Shown here piece by piece: positions 14,460 to 23,778 of a stretch of DNA of 44,451 bases (position 1 is its first letter; every line of letters starts with the position of its first letter). Source of the DNA: a virus; IMG/VR virus record IMGVR_UViG_3300033816_000522, positions 1-44,451 of that record. The stretch is one strand, 5' to 3'. Under the pieces are notes generated by a model. That model had not been told where the DNA came from and did not search any database. It saw nothing but the letters and a program-made list of their open reading frames with translations. Made by a program: the position numbers and the translations under genes.

Positions 14460-14848
14460 TGGCTGACCAGTTCCCGAGGATCAAGCCGACCAGCCGGGCC
14501 TTCAAGCTCGGCGCCTTCCCCACGAAGGTCTACCGCGCGCTGTCGGGCGCCACCGTCAAGCGCAGCTTCGGCAACCGCGCCAGCGGCTACGAGCTGCAGC
14601 TCAGCTACGACAACATCAGCGACACCACCACGGCGCAGCTGCTGGCCCATTACACCGCCACCTCGGGCGGTTTCGAGCGGTTCACGCTGCCGGCCGACAT
14701 CTTCGCCGGGATGAGCGACACGCTGCGCGGCTACATCCAGGCGCCGACCAGCATCAAGTGGGAATACGCCGCGGCCCCTGAGGTGCAGTCGGTCTACACC
14801 GGCCGCAGCCAGGTGAGCATTCAGCTGATCGGAGAGCTCGACTTCTGA
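14459..14848 (+). CDS. Minor tail protein (gpM position)
   Basis: The 129-aa beta-rich product (FPRIKPTSRAFKLGAFPTKVYRALSG, KRSFGNRASGYELQLSYDNI, GGFERFTLPADIFAGM) directly follows the tape measure gene, the position of lambda M. Its ATG overlaps the tape measure stop and its stop overlaps the next start. Similar short proteins are found in cyanobacterial prophages. Distal tail assembly is inferred from position. Confidence 0.7.
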   Translation: MADQFPRIKPTSRAFKLGAFPTKVYRALSGATVKRSFGNRASGYELQLSYDNISDTTTAQLLAHYTATSGGFERFTLPADIFAGMSDTLRGYIQAPTSIKWEYAAAPEVQSVYTGRSQVSIQLIGELDF

Positions 14849-15315
14849 TGACTGAGCTGCGGATCTGCCAGTTCCTGAAGCTGCGCACCACCGATGGGGC
14901 CACCCATCGCTACCAGAACTATTTCGTGGGACAGAACGCCTCGCTGCAGAGCGAGAGCTACGCCTTCGCGCCCTTCCGCGCCGAGGGTGCGCTGGCCACG
15001 CTGAACGGCGAGAACGCGCAGCTGCAGGTGCTGTTTCCGCATGTGGATTTCGCGCTGGTGCTGGTGGAGGCCGGCGACGGCAACCGGCTCAGCGAGCTGA
15101 CGCTGACCACCGCCTGGCTGAATGCCGCGGGCACCATCATCGGCTCTCCTGTCTCTGACTACTACATCGGCCTCGGGGCCAGCTTCAGCGACACCACGAT
15201 CGAGCTGCGCTTCAGGTCGGCGATCGACAGCGTGGGCTCGAGCTTCCCCGGCCGCAGCTTCACCCGCGACATGGTGGGACCGCTGCCGCTCAATTCGGAG
15301 CTCTACCTGCGATGA
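14848..15315 (+). CDS. Minor tail protein (gpL position)
   Basis: This is a 155-aa beta-rich product. Central segments are NASLQSESYAFAPFRAEG, QVLFPHVDFALVLVEAG and TLTTAWLNAAGTIIG; the C-terminal GRSFTRDMVGPLPLNSELYLR ends the domain. It lies between the gpM-like and gpK-like genes and is probably part of the tail tip hub. The lambda L zinc/iron-sulfur cysteines are not evident, so homology to gpL is unproven. Confidence 0.65.
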   Translation: MTELRICQFLKLRTTDGATHRYQNYFVGQNASLQSESYAFAPFRAEGALATLNGENAQLQVLFPHVDFALVLVEAGDGNRLSELTLTTAWLNAAGTIIGSPVSDYYIGLGASFSDTTIELRFRSAIDSVGSSFPGRSFTRDMVGPLPLNSELYLR

Positions 15316-15689
15316 ATGATCTGGTGGGTCTTGCCTACGGCTGGGGCCACCGGCCGGGCGACGGCAGCGGCCGCACCGACTGCTTCCAGCTGGTGTGCGA
15401 GGTGCGCGACCGGCTCGGGCTCCCCAGCTACCGCGAGCAGTTCGAGTGGGTCTACGCGGACTGGACCGAGGAGGCCTTCCCGCGGTCGATGATCGCGCGC
15501 TGGCTGTGTGAGCACGGCACGCGCCTCAAGGCCCCGCGGCGCGGCGCTGTGGCCCTGCTGCCGGCCGGCGCCGGCGCAGCGCTCGGCACCCACCTCGGCG
15601 GCCCTGTGCTGTTCATCGGGCCGGGGCAGAATGTGATCCAGGCACCGCTGCCCGATGGCGTCGGGCACTACTTCTGGATGGATCGATGA
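15312..15689 (+). CDS. NlpC/P60-like tail protein (gpK-like)
   Basis: The 125-aa product begins with YGWGHRPGDGSGRTDCFQLVCEVRDRLGL. The Cys in TDCFQLV aligns with the NlpC/P60 catalytic cysteine, and THLGGPVLFI supplies a likely histidine. The reaction would be cleavage of peptidoglycan stem peptides at entry, complementing the glycan-cleaving domain in the tape measure. Lambda K also has a JAB domain, absent here, so this is the NlpC/P60 half only. Overlaps both neighbours by 4 bases. Confidence 0.75.
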   Translation: MNDLVGLAYGWGHRPGDGSGRTDCFQLVCEVRDRLGLPSYREQFEWVYADWTEEAFPRSMIARWLCEHGTRLKAPRRGAVALLPAGAGAALGTHLGGPVLFIGPGQNVIQAPLPDGVGHYFWMDR

Positions 15690-18600
15690 CGCGCAAGCTG
15701 CTGCCCTACGAGCACGAGCTGATCGAGATCCTGAAAGTCTCGGAGGAGGACTACCTCGAGTTCCTGGCGGTGCAGCACGACTACACCCGCTCGCGCGAGG
15801 AGAAGCTGCAGGAGCTGCGCGGCGATCCGGTCTCGATCGTGCTGGTGGTGGTCGGCATCATCCTGCAGGCGGTTTCCTACCTGCTGGCCCCCAAGCCGGA
15901 GGAGCCGAAAAACCAGCGGCAGCGCCGCGATCAGGTGTTCGCCCCGCGCTTCGGCTTCAACAGCCAGCAGGAGCTGGCGAAGTACGGCGACACGGTGAAC
16001 CTCGCCTACTGCAACGTGGAGGACAACCCCACGGGCGGCGTGCGGGTGGCCACCTCGCTGCTGTGGAGCTCGGTGCATAGCGAGGGCTCGAGCCAGTTCA
16101 TGCAGATGCTGCTGGCGATCGGCGCCTCGCGGATCGAGCAGATCGCAGGCGGCCGGATCGCCTTCGGCCAGACCCCGATCCGTCAGTTCGCGGCGACGAA
16201 GAACTGGACCTACTTCGGCCACAACCGGCCGCTGCAGTACGCCGACATCTTCCGCCCCACCGGCAGCACCACCGATCCGACGCGCGACGGCCAGGGGCCG
16301 GGTGACTTCGCCTACCGCGCCAACCTGATCGGCAACGGCTACACCGAGGGCTTCAGCCAGGCGTTCTCGCCAAGCACGATGACCCGCTGCGGGATCTACG
16401 CGCCGATCCCGATCAACGTCAACTTCTACGACCGCGATGAGGACGGCCGGCGGCAGGATGCCGAGCTCGGCGTGGATCTGGAGGACTCGGGCAGCTACTG
16501 GCCCCGCAACGTGCTGGACGACACCCGCAACGTGGTGCCGGTCGGCGCTGTGTTCACGCTGGTGTTCAAGCGCATTCCGCACGGCAACGACGACGACGTG
16601 AAAGAAGCGGCCGCCGAGCTGCGCCGTTCGCTGTCGAGCTACATCGACGCGGCGAGCACGTACAAGCTGGGCAGCGCGCTGTTCAAGGTGGCGCAGCCGA
16701 TCAGGAACGTAGAGCTCGACGACGGCGCCATGCGCGTGAAGCTCGAGTGCGTCGAAAGCGGCATCTGCCCCACCGAGGATTACGGCACCACCAACTTCAA
16801 GCAGAACGAGGACGAAGCGAACGATGAGATCGTGCTGCTTGAGCAGCAGGTCGCGACGCTGAACGAGCAGCTGCTGAAGAACGAGCCGATCCTGAAGCCC
16901 GGCCTGCAGGGTGTGTACCTGAAGCTGGAGGAGATCAGGAACCTCAAGGATCTGGTCGAGGATCTCGCTGATCGAAAGTGGACATCCGGCGAGCTCGATT
17001 ATCTGCTCAACAACGCGGAGCAATTCGACCCTGTGGTGGTCGATTATGCGAATCGGGTGGACGGGCTGCGTGATCGCCGCAAGCAGCTGCGCGACCAGAT
17101 CGAGGATGAGCTCGACAAGCCAAGCAACCAGCGCAACCGCGATCGCATTCGCCAGTGGCGCAGTGAGCTCGCTGATACCAACCGGCAGCTGAAGAGGGCG
17201 CAGGCCAAGCTCGACAAGGCATTCCAGCAGTACGGCCTCGCCGATGGCATCATCCCCGGCCGCGGCAAGACACTCAAGCAGGAGAAAAAGTGGCTAAACA
17301 ACCGCGAGCGTGATCTAAACCTCGAGATCGCGCAGCTCACCTCCAACGCCAACAACCTCGACACAGGCGCGATGGCGGCGCGCGATGACGGCCTGCGCTC
17401 TGAAATCAGCAGCAAGCAGAGCCGCATCCGCACGCTGCAGGACTTCCTGAAGAACCCGGAGAAGTGGAACGACTGGTTCAACGTGAAGTGCCTGGTGAAG
17501 TCGGAGGAAGCCAAATACGAGACCATCACCGAGTGCCGGGTGGTGGACTTCGCGCTGAAAGCCCGCGTGTTCAAGCGGGTGCAGGGCCGCGCGAAGAAGT
17601 ACGGCAAGGTCAGCATGAAGAACTACAAGATCAGCGATAACGGCATCAAGCTGCGATCGATGTTCTTCTGGGTCTGGTATCGCCGCACCGCTTCCGAGGA
17701 CGGCAGCTGGCAGCGTGTGCCCTACATCTTCGCGATCCGCCGTGGCTCGGACGTGGACAACTTTGTCTCACTGAAGTTCATCGCCGACGACAACATCGGC
17801 AAATGGCAGTTCCGCTTCGAGCCGATCGCCGACACCGGCGCCGAGATGAGCTACCACGGCCTCGCCGACTTCGCCTACATCGAGAACAGCGGCGACGTGC
17901 AGGTGGTCCCCGGCCCCCGCGGCGGCCAGTTCACCTTCGTGGGCACCATCCGCAGCCGGAGGGGCAAGCTGCCCCCGGTGAACGTCAACCCCTCCGAGAT
18001 CGATGAGTGGGGCCTGTTCTCGATGTTCTCCGACACGCAGCTGACCTTCAGCTTCGATCAGGGGCCGGAGCTGGCGATCACCGCCGTGACCGAGCAGCGC
18101 ACCGAAACCTTCGCCAACTACCCGAACCTCTATGACGGCCTCAGCCTGATCGGCTTCAACGCCTACAGCGGCCAGGGCATTCAGGATCTGCGCTCGATCT
18201 CGGTGTTCGTGCAGAAGGGCAAGATGCTCCGCAGGCTGCGTGATGACGGCACCTATCCGGCCTCACCCGATGGCTCGAGCAGCTACGCGCCCGACATCTT
18301 CCTCGACACCATCCTCGACGGGCAGAACGGCATCGGCCGGTTCGCCAAGGTCGGCGGTGTGGATCTGCAGGCGCTCGCCTTCGCGAAGCAGTTCTGCCGG
18401 CAGAACAACCTCTACATGGACGGCGTGATCGCCGAGCAGACCCCATGGCGGCAGTTCTGGGCTGAGGTGGCGCCGTTCTCCCTGCTCGAGCTCGGGCGCG
18501 TGGGTGGCCGCGAGACGCTGGTGCCAGCCGTGCCAACCGACAGCGCCGGCAACATCACCCGACAGGTGACGATCTCGGCCCTGTTCAACCAAGGCAACAT

Positions 18601-19300
18601 CCTCGAGGACTCCTACAAAGAGGAGTTCATCGACTTCGGCAGCAACGTCCAGGACCTGATCGCCTCGGTGATCTACCGCGACACCGAGATCGATGGCGTG
18701 TTCCCGCGCAACCGCAGCGTGGAGGTGAGCCGTGCCGATTCCGCCGAGGCGAGCTCGGTGCGCCAGACCTTCGATCTCTCCCAGTACGTCACCAACCGCA
18801 GCCAGGCGATCCTGTTCGGCAAGCTGCTCTGCAACCAGCGCCGGCACGTTCGCCGCGCGATCGAGTTCTCCACCTTCCCCACGGACAGCGTGCTGGAGCC
18901 CGGCGCCTACATCTACGTGGCGATCGGCGAGAACCAGTGGGATCAGGTGACCACCGGCGTGATCGAGGCAGGCGGCGCGCTGAACACGCCGATCGCGGGC
19001 GGCCCGGTGAACGGCAGCGGCTACCGCGCGCTGGTCTACCAGTCGGGCAGCGACGTGCTCAGCCTGTCGAGCATCACCGTCTCGAATGGCACCGCTGCCG
19101 ATCTCGCGCCCTATGCCGGCCGACTGTTCGTGCTCGGCACCACCGTCACCCGGCAGCGGGTATTCCGGGTGACGGAAGTGCAGATGGATGAAGAGGGCGA
19201 GGTGAGCGTGAGGGCGATCGAACATCCGTGCATCGTTTCGGATGGCCAGACCTTGAGCCAGATCGCCTCCTTCGCGGATAGTGCGTTTTCTATTCGCTAG
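15686..19300 (+). CDS. Tail tip / host-specificity protein (J-like) with N-terminal membrane segment
   Basis: This 1204-aa protein occupies the place of lambda J. Residues 50-67 are strongly hydrophobic, as in the tail-assembly protein I, which appears fused or replaced here. Hub-like segments follow (FGFNSQQELAKYGDTVNLAYCN, RPTGSTTDP, GTVFTLVFKRIP-like strands). About residues 380-590 are coiled coil. The C-terminal part carries tip domains with conserved-looking NLYDGLSLIGFNAYSGQGIQDL and DQVTTGVIEAGGALNTPIAGG. It is expected to form the central tip trimer and contact the receptor. Shorter than some J proteins (lambda 1132 aa), but complete. Confidence 0.85.
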   Translation: MTRKLLPYEHELIEILKVSEEDYLEFLAVQHDYTRSREEKLQELRGDPVSIVLVVVGIILQAVSYLLAPKPEEPKNQRQRRDQVFAPRFGFNSQQELAKYGDTVNLAYCNVEDNPTGGVRVATSLLWSSVHSEGSSQFMQMLLAIGASRIEQIAGGRIAFGQTPIRQFAATKNWTYFGHNRPLQYADIFRPTGSTTDPTRDGQGPGDFAYRANLIGNGYTEGFSQAFSPSTMTRCGIYAPIPINVNFYDRDEDGRRQDAELGVDLEDSGSYWPRNVLDDTRNVVPVGAVFTLVFKRIPHGNDDDVKEAAAELRRSLSSYIDAASTYKLGSALFKVAQPIRNVELDDGAMRVKLECVESGICPTEDYGTTNFKQNEDEANDEIVLLEQQVATLNEQLLKNEPILKPGLQGVYLKLEEIRNLKDLVEDLADRKWTSGELDYLLNNAEQFDPVVVDYANRVDGLRDRRKQLRDQIEDELDKPSNQRNRDRIRQWRSELADTNRQLKRAQAKLDKAFQQYGLADGIIPGRGKTLKQEKKWLNNRERDLNLEIAQLTSNANNLDTGAMAARDDGLRSEISSKQSRIRTLQDFLKNPEKWNDWFNVKCLVKSEEAKYETITECRVVDFALKARVFKRVQGRAKKYGKVSMKNYKISDNGIKLRSMFFWVWYRRTASEDGSWQRVPYIFAIRRGSDVDNFVSLKFIADDNIGKWQFRFEPIADTGAEMSYHGLADFAYIENSGDVQVVPGPRGGQFTFVGTIRSRRGKLPPVNVNPSEIDEWGLFSMFSDTQLTFSFDQGPELAITAVTEQRTETFANYPNLYDGLSLIGFNAYSGQGIQDLRSISVFVQKGKMLRRLRDDGTYPASPDGSSSYAPDIFLDTILDGQNGIGRFAKVGGVDLQALAFAKQFCRQNNLYMDGVIAEQTPWRQFWAEVAPFSLLELGRVGGRETLVPAVPTDSAGNITRQVTISALFNQGNILEDSYKEEFIDFGSNVQDLIASVIYRDTEIDGVFPRNRSVEVSRADSAEASSVRQTFDLSQYVTNRSQAILFGKLLCNQRRHVRRAIEFSTFPTDSVLEPGAYIYVAIGENQWDQVTTGVIEAGGALNTPIAGGPVNGSGYRALVYQSGSDVLSLSSITVSNGTAADLAPYAGRLFVLGTTVTRQRVFRVTEVQMDEEGEVSVRAIEHPCIVSDGQTLSQIASFADSAFSIR

Positions 19301-19326
19301 CCTGATTTCAGACTGGGCCACCGTTC

Positions 19327-19776
19327 ATGGGCTTCTACACCGGCCGCACCGGCAAGCTGGAGTTCTGGGACGGCGCGGCCTACAAGCCCGTGGCGAAGAT
19401 CCGCGACTGGTCGCTCGAGGCCAGCGTGGAGCTGCTCAGCACCACCGCGATCGACAGCACCGCGAGCACGTTCACGCCAGGCCTGAAGAGCGCCAGCGGC
19501 TCGGCCACGCTGCTCTACTACCGCCTCGAGGCCGGTGAGTCGGCCACGCTGACGCAGTTCACCGCGCTGCTGGGCAAGATCCAGAAGGTGGGCGCCGTGA
19601 CCGAGGCCGACCGGGTGAAGCTGAAGCTCAAGGTCAGCGATGCCGCGAACGACGATCTGGAGTTCTTCGCCTACATCACCGCAGCGCAGGTCGGCGTGAG
19701 CACCGGCGAGCTGGTGGTGGTGCCGATCCAGTTCACGGTCGATGGCGACTTCCTGGCTGACGGCGTGATCGGATGA
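19327..19776 (+). CDS. Second tail-tube-like protein after J
   Basis: This 149-aa product (MGFYTGRTGKLEFWDGAAYKPVAKIRDWSLE, STFTPGLKSASGSATLLYYRLEAG, VVVPIQFTVDGDFLADGVIG) has the strand order of the TP901/lambda-V type tail tube fold. A full tube protein already exists at 9326-10261. This copy may therefore form a ring at the tip or side of the tail or serve as a fibre adaptor. Its stop overlaps the next start. Function inferred. Confidence 0.6.
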   Translation: MGFYTGRTGKLEFWDGAAYKPVAKIRDWSLEASVELLSTTAIDSTASTFTPGLKSASGSATLLYYRLEAGESATLTQFTALLGKIQKVGAVTEADRVKLKLKVSDAANDDLEFFAYITAAQVGVSTGELVVVPIQFTVDGDFLADGVIG

Positions 19777-20648
19777 CGTTCTTCCTCGGCACCAAGGGCA
19801 ACGTGCGGCTGCGGCGCGCCACGTCGGTGCAGATCAGCGCGCTGCAGGACCAGATCGACGCAGCCGACGTGAACACCACGCTGAACCGCCTCAGCTTCGA
19901 TTCAGCCGGCGACAACCTGCTGACCGGCGACCGGGTGGACATCTCCACCACCGACCCGCGCGGGCTGGTCTGCTTCACCAGCGCGGCCTGGTCCAGCGGC
20001 ACCGTGGAGCCCGGCATCTCGGGCTACGTGAACGTAAATGCAGCCGGCGGCCTGCGCTTCTTCGGCACCTTCGAGGACGCGATCAACAACACGCGCGCGA
20101 ACGAGCTGGCGCTCTACGCCTTCACCGGCGAACCGATCCCGATCGAGTGCCGCGTGCGGGACGTGTCCTACAGCGTGCTCGGGAATGTGGTCGACTACAC
20201 GCTGGCCACCGACCGCGAGGCCATCGACAGCACCAGCCTCAGCGACCGATTCCGGCAGCTCTACTCCGCGGGGCTGCTGTCGGGCAGCGGCACCATCACC
20301 TGCGCCTTCGACTACACCACGGCCGGCGTCACCGAGACGCCGCTGCTGATGCTGCAGCTGATCCAGCGGCTTGAGCTCGGCAGCTCATTCGACTGCGCGC
20401 TCTACCTGACCGACAGCTCGGTGGATGCGACGGTGAACAGCGTCTTCTACCAGTTCGACGCGATGGTGACGAAGGCCGGCGTGCAGGTGGCGGCCGGCGA
20501 CATCATCAACTGCACGATCGACTTCGTGACCACCGGCGAGATCCGGCTGCTGATCGGTTCGATCGAAGAGTTCATCCTCAAGGAAGACAACGATCGACTG
20601 AGCCTCGAGCAGTCCCTCGACTTCCTGCTGAAAGAAACCGAGGACTAA
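19773..20648 (+). CDS. Tail-associated protein of unknown family
   Basis: The 291-aa beta-rich product starts MTFFLGTKGNVRLRRATS and has ISTTDPRGLVCFTSAAW, CRVRDVSYSVLGNVVDYTLATDRE and a C-terminal helix ending EDNDRLSLEQSLDFLLKETED. It is coupled to the tube-like gene before it and precedes the fibre gene, so it is probably a structural tail protein such as a fibre-attachment adaptor. No recognised domain. Confidence 0.6.
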   Translation: MTFFLGTKGNVRLRRATSVQISALQDQIDAADVNTTLNRLSFDSAGDNLLTGDRVDISTTDPRGLVCFTSAAWSSGTVEPGISGYVNVNAAGGLRFFGTFEDAINNTRANELALYAFTGEPIPIECRVRDVSYSVLGNVVDYTLATDREAIDSTSLSDRFRQLYSAGLLSGSGTITCAFDYTTAGVTETPLLMLQLIQRLELGSSFDCALYLTDSSVDATVNSVFYQFDAMVTKAGVQVAAGDIINCTIDFVTTGEIRLLIGSIEEFILKEDNDRLSLEQSLDFLLKETED

Positions 20649-20685
20649 CATGGGTCCTAGCAGTGGTGCCCACGGAGGCTGAGCC

Positions 20686-23600
20686 TTGGCTGACCAGCGG
20701 ATTACTCAGCTCACAGCGCTGCCCAAGGCCTCGGTGGCTGCCACCGACGTGCTGCCCATTGCGGACATCTCGGCCTCGCAGACGAAGAAGGTCACGGCGA
20801 AGGACCTGGTGGATGCCGGCCTCGATCTGATCGATGTCGCCTCGATCGACCTCGACAAGCTCGACCAGTCCAGCACCACGAAGATCGGCACGTCTGCGCT
20901 CGCTGCTGATGCTGTCACGGCCGCCAAGCTGGCGGACGACTCCAGCATCCACGTCGCCACCACGGCGCCGGTCAGCGACAACTTCGAGGGCCGCGGCTAC
21001 CTCAACAGCAGCACTGGCGCGCTGCAGGTCTACAGCGGCGGCACCTTCACCGACGTGACCCCGACGCTGGTGGACGGCTCGGTGACCACGGCCAAGCTGG
21101 CCGATGGCGCCGTCACCACCGCGAAAGCATCGAACCTCGGCACCGCAGCGCTGGCTGATGGCGCCGTGACCTACGCCAAGCTGCAGGACGTTTCAGCCAC
21201 CGACAAGCTGCTCGGCCGCAGCTCCTCGGGCTCTGGTGATGTCGAGGAGATCACCTGCACCGCTCAGGGCCGCGCGCTGCTGGACGATGCCGACGCTGCC
21301 ACCCAGCGCACCACGCTGGGGCTGGGCACGCTCGCCACGCAGTCGGGCACCTTCTCCGGCACCCACAGCGGCACCACCTCCGGCACCAACACCGGCGACC
21401 AGACGATCACCCTCACCGGTGACGTGACCGGCTCCGGCACCGGATCGTTCGCGGCGACGATCGCCAGCGGCGCCGTGGTGGAGGCCAAGATCGGCACGGG
21501 CGCCGTCAGCACCGCGAAGGTGGCCGATGACGCCATCACCGCGGCCAAGCTCGCCGACAGCTCGGCCGCGATCGTGTCGGCCGCCACGCCATCCGGTTCG
21601 GGCGCCTTCGTCGGTCAGCAGTGGGTCAACACCAACACCGGCATCGAATACACCTGGGACGGCTCCACCTGGCTGCGGCAGGCCTCGCTGGGCACGCTGA
21701 CCTTCACCGATTCCACGCCGATCTCGTTCGCTGTCAGCTACCCCGACAACTACAGCGCAACGATCACCACCACGCTGGACAGCCAGGCCGCGGCGCGCGT
21801 GTTCGCTGGCCCCACCTCCGGCGCTGATGCCACTCCCACCTTCCGCGCGCTGGCCGCCTCAGACCTGCCGGATGCCACCGCCAGCACCAAGGGCATCATC
21901 CAGCCCGGCACCGGCTTGTCGGTCAGCAGCGGCACGCTGAACCACAGCAACAGCGCCACCGCTGGCACCTATCCCAAGGTGACGATCGACGCGCAGGGGC
22001 ACGTCACCTCCGGCGACACGCTGGTGGCCGCCGACATCCCCGCGCTCGACGCCAGCAAGATCACCACCGGCACCTTCGCCACCGCGCTGCTCGCCGACGA
22101 CGCGGTGACCGGCGCCAAGCTCGCCAACTACTCCACCGCGAAGTTTGGCGAGGCGCTGCCCACCGCCGACTACATCGGCCAGATCTTCTTCAACCCACTC
22201 GATGAGTCGTTCTTCCTGTGGGACGGCAACGTCTGGCAGCCGCTGGGCATCTCGGCCGGTTCGGTGATCTTCGCTGGCACCTATGACGCCAGCACCAACC
22301 AGATCGCCACGGTGACCACCGAGGGCTCCTCGATCGGCCTCACGGTTGGTAACTCGCTGCCGGCCGCCAGCTCGAGCAACAACGGCTACTACGTGGTGGT
22401 CTCGATCAGCGGCACCGGCACCGCCCCGGCGCCCACGGTTGCGCTGGCACCGCCCGACCTGGTGCTCAGCAACGGCTCCACCTGGACCGTGATCGATGTC
22501 AGCTCGACGTTCGTGGCGCAATCCGCCAACAACGTCAGCTTCACCCCGGCCGCGAACATCTCCGCCACCAACGTGCAGGCGGCTGTCGAGGAGGTATCGA
22601 ACGAGACCCGCAACGCCGACAACATCACCAGCGGCACGCTGGCGGCGACCCGCGGCGGCACCGGCACCGGCACCTACACCAAGGGCGACCTGCTGGCGGC
22701 CTCCAGCAGCACCGCGCTGAGCAAGCTGGGCGTGGGCACCAACGGGCAGGTGCTGCGCGCCAACAGCGCCACAGCCACCGGCCTCGAGTGGGGCCTCGAC
22801 TATCTGGGCACCGTCACCAGCGTCAGCGGCAGCGGCGCCATCTCGGTGGCGAACGGGACCACCACCCCGGCGATCTCGGTGGCCGCGGCCAGCACCAGCG
22901 TGGCCGGCGTGGTGCAGCTCAGCGACAGCACCAGCACCACCAGCTCAGTGCTCGCGGCGACCGCCACCGCTGTCAAGGCCGCCTACGACCTGGCTGCTGC
23001 GGCGATGCCCAAGGCAGGCGGCACCTTCACCGCCGACGTGACGCTTGGCGCAAGCGTGGGGCTGATCTTCGAGGGCAGCACCGACGACGCCAACGAGACG
23101 AAGCTGCTGGCCGCCGATCCGACCGCGGACCGGCTGATCTACCTGCCGAACGCAGACGGCACGCTGGTGCTCTCCGGCGCGATCGTGAACGCCGACATCG
23201 CCTCAGGCGCGGCGATCAGCGGCAGCAAGATCGTGGCCGGCACCACCAGCGTGGTGGGCGTGGTGCAGCTGACGGATTCGACCAGCAGCACCAGCACCTC
23301 GACAGCGGCCACGCCGAACGCGGTGAAGTCCGCCTACGACCTGGCGAACGCTGCCCTGCCCAAGGCCGGCGGCACGATGACCGGCGCCATCACCTTCGCG
23401 GCCGGCCAGACCATCTCGGGCTATGCCGCTCTGGCGACAGCGCAGAGCTTCAGCGCAGCGCAGCGGGGCAGCGTGTCGGCGCTCACCGATGGCGCCACGA
23501 TCACCGCAGACTTCGCGGTGGCCAACAACTTCAGCGTGACGCTCGGCGGCAACCGGACGCTGGCCAACCCCAGCAACCTCACCGCCGGCCAGTCGGGCAC

Positions 23601-23778
23601 GATCGTGATCACGCAGGACGGCACCGGCTCGCGGACGCTGGCCTACGGCAGCAACTGGAAGTTCCCCGGCGGAACTGCGCCTACACTCACGACAACGGCC
23701 AGCGCAGTGGACGTGATCGCCTACTACGTGGAATCGGCCACCCGCATCACCGCCCGCCTGATCTCGGACGTGAAATGA
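20686..23778 (+). CDS. Tail fibre protein (repeat-rich shaft)
   Basis: This 1030-aa protein starts at TTG 20686, with GGAGG at 20674-20678. The N-terminus (DQRITQLTALPKASVAATDVLPIADIS) is the virion-anchoring motif found in many phage fibres. The body is low-complexity Thr/Ala/Gly with repeats of VTTAKLADGAV type. Two longer units of the lambda Stf kind (GVVQLSDSTS ... AVKAAYDLAAAAMPKAGGT) are present, and GDLLAASSSTALSKLGVGTNGQVL is a classic fibre motif. The C-terminus (FSVTLGGNRTLANPSNL ... ARLISDVK) is a common fibre tip. The role is host adsorption. Confidence 0.88.
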   Translation: MADQRITQLTALPKASVAATDVLPIADISASQTKKVTAKDLVDAGLDLIDVASIDLDKLDQSSTTKIGTSALAADAVTAAKLADDSSIHVATTAPVSDNFEGRGYLNSSTGALQVYSGGTFTDVTPTLVDGSVTTAKLADGAVTTAKASNLGTAALADGAVTYAKLQDVSATDKLLGRSSSGSGDVEEITCTAQGRALLDDADAATQRTTLGLGTLATQSGTFSGTHSGTTSGTNTGDQTITLTGDVTGSGTGSFAATIASGAVVEAKIGTGAVSTAKVADDAITAAKLADSSAAIVSAATPSGSGAFVGQQWVNTNTGIEYTWDGSTWLRQASLGTLTFTDSTPISFAVSYPDNYSATITTTLDSQAAARVFAGPTSGADATPTFRALAASDLPDATASTKGIIQPGTGLSVSSGTLNHSNSATAGTYPKVTIDAQGHVTSGDTLVAADIPALDASKITTGTFATALLADDAVTGAKLANYSTAKFGEALPTADYIGQIFFNPLDESFFLWDGNVWQPLGISAGSVIFAGTYDASTNQIATVTTEGSSIGLTVGNSLPAASSSNNGYYVVVSISGTGTAPAPTVALAPPDLVLSNGSTWTVIDVSSTFVAQSANNVSFTPAANISATNVQAAVEEVSNETRNADNITSGTLAATRGGTGTGTYTKGDLLAASSSTALSKLGVGTNGQVLRANSATATGLEWGLDYLGTVTSVSGSGAISVANGTTTPAISVAAASTSVAGVVQLSDSTSTTSSVLAATATAVKAAYDLAAAAMPKAGGTFTADVTLGASVGLIFEGSTDDANETKLLAADPTADRLIYLPNADGTLVLSGAIVNADIASGAAISGSKIVAGTTSVVGVVQLTDSTSSTSTSTAATPNAVKSAYDLANAALPKAGGTMTGAITFAAGQTISGYAALATAQSFSAAQRGSVSALTDGATITADFAVANNFSVTLGGNRTLANPSNLTAGQSGTIVITQDGTGSRTLAYGSNWKFPGGTAPTLTTTASAVDVIAYYVESATRITARLISDVK
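22891..23400 (+). repeat. Two shaft repeats within the tail fibre gene
   Basis: Two units of about 150 bp, near 22891-23040 and 23242-23394, encode the same pattern: SV-GVVQLxDSTSxTxS, then AVKxAYDLAxAAxPKAGGTxT. They are diverged copies separated by a distinct beta segment (GLIFEGSTDDANETKLL). This is typical of trimeric fibre shafts. Confidence 0.65.

Noticed and set aside
15668-17023. Minus-strand frame of 451 aa opposite the J-like gene
   Set aside because: Antisense shadow; the plus-strand tail tip protein is well supported and no motif is visible here.
20649-20681. Ten-residue leader frame (ATG 20649) before the fibre gene
   Set aside because: Too short to support; the TTG at 20686 has a proper ribosome site and the leader shows no attenuator structure.
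22788-23774. N-terminal extension of the lectin-like protein over the fibre gene
   Set aside because: Arg/His/Gln-rich shadow of the fibre coding frame; the ATG at 23775 overlaps the fibre stop and starts a typical fold.
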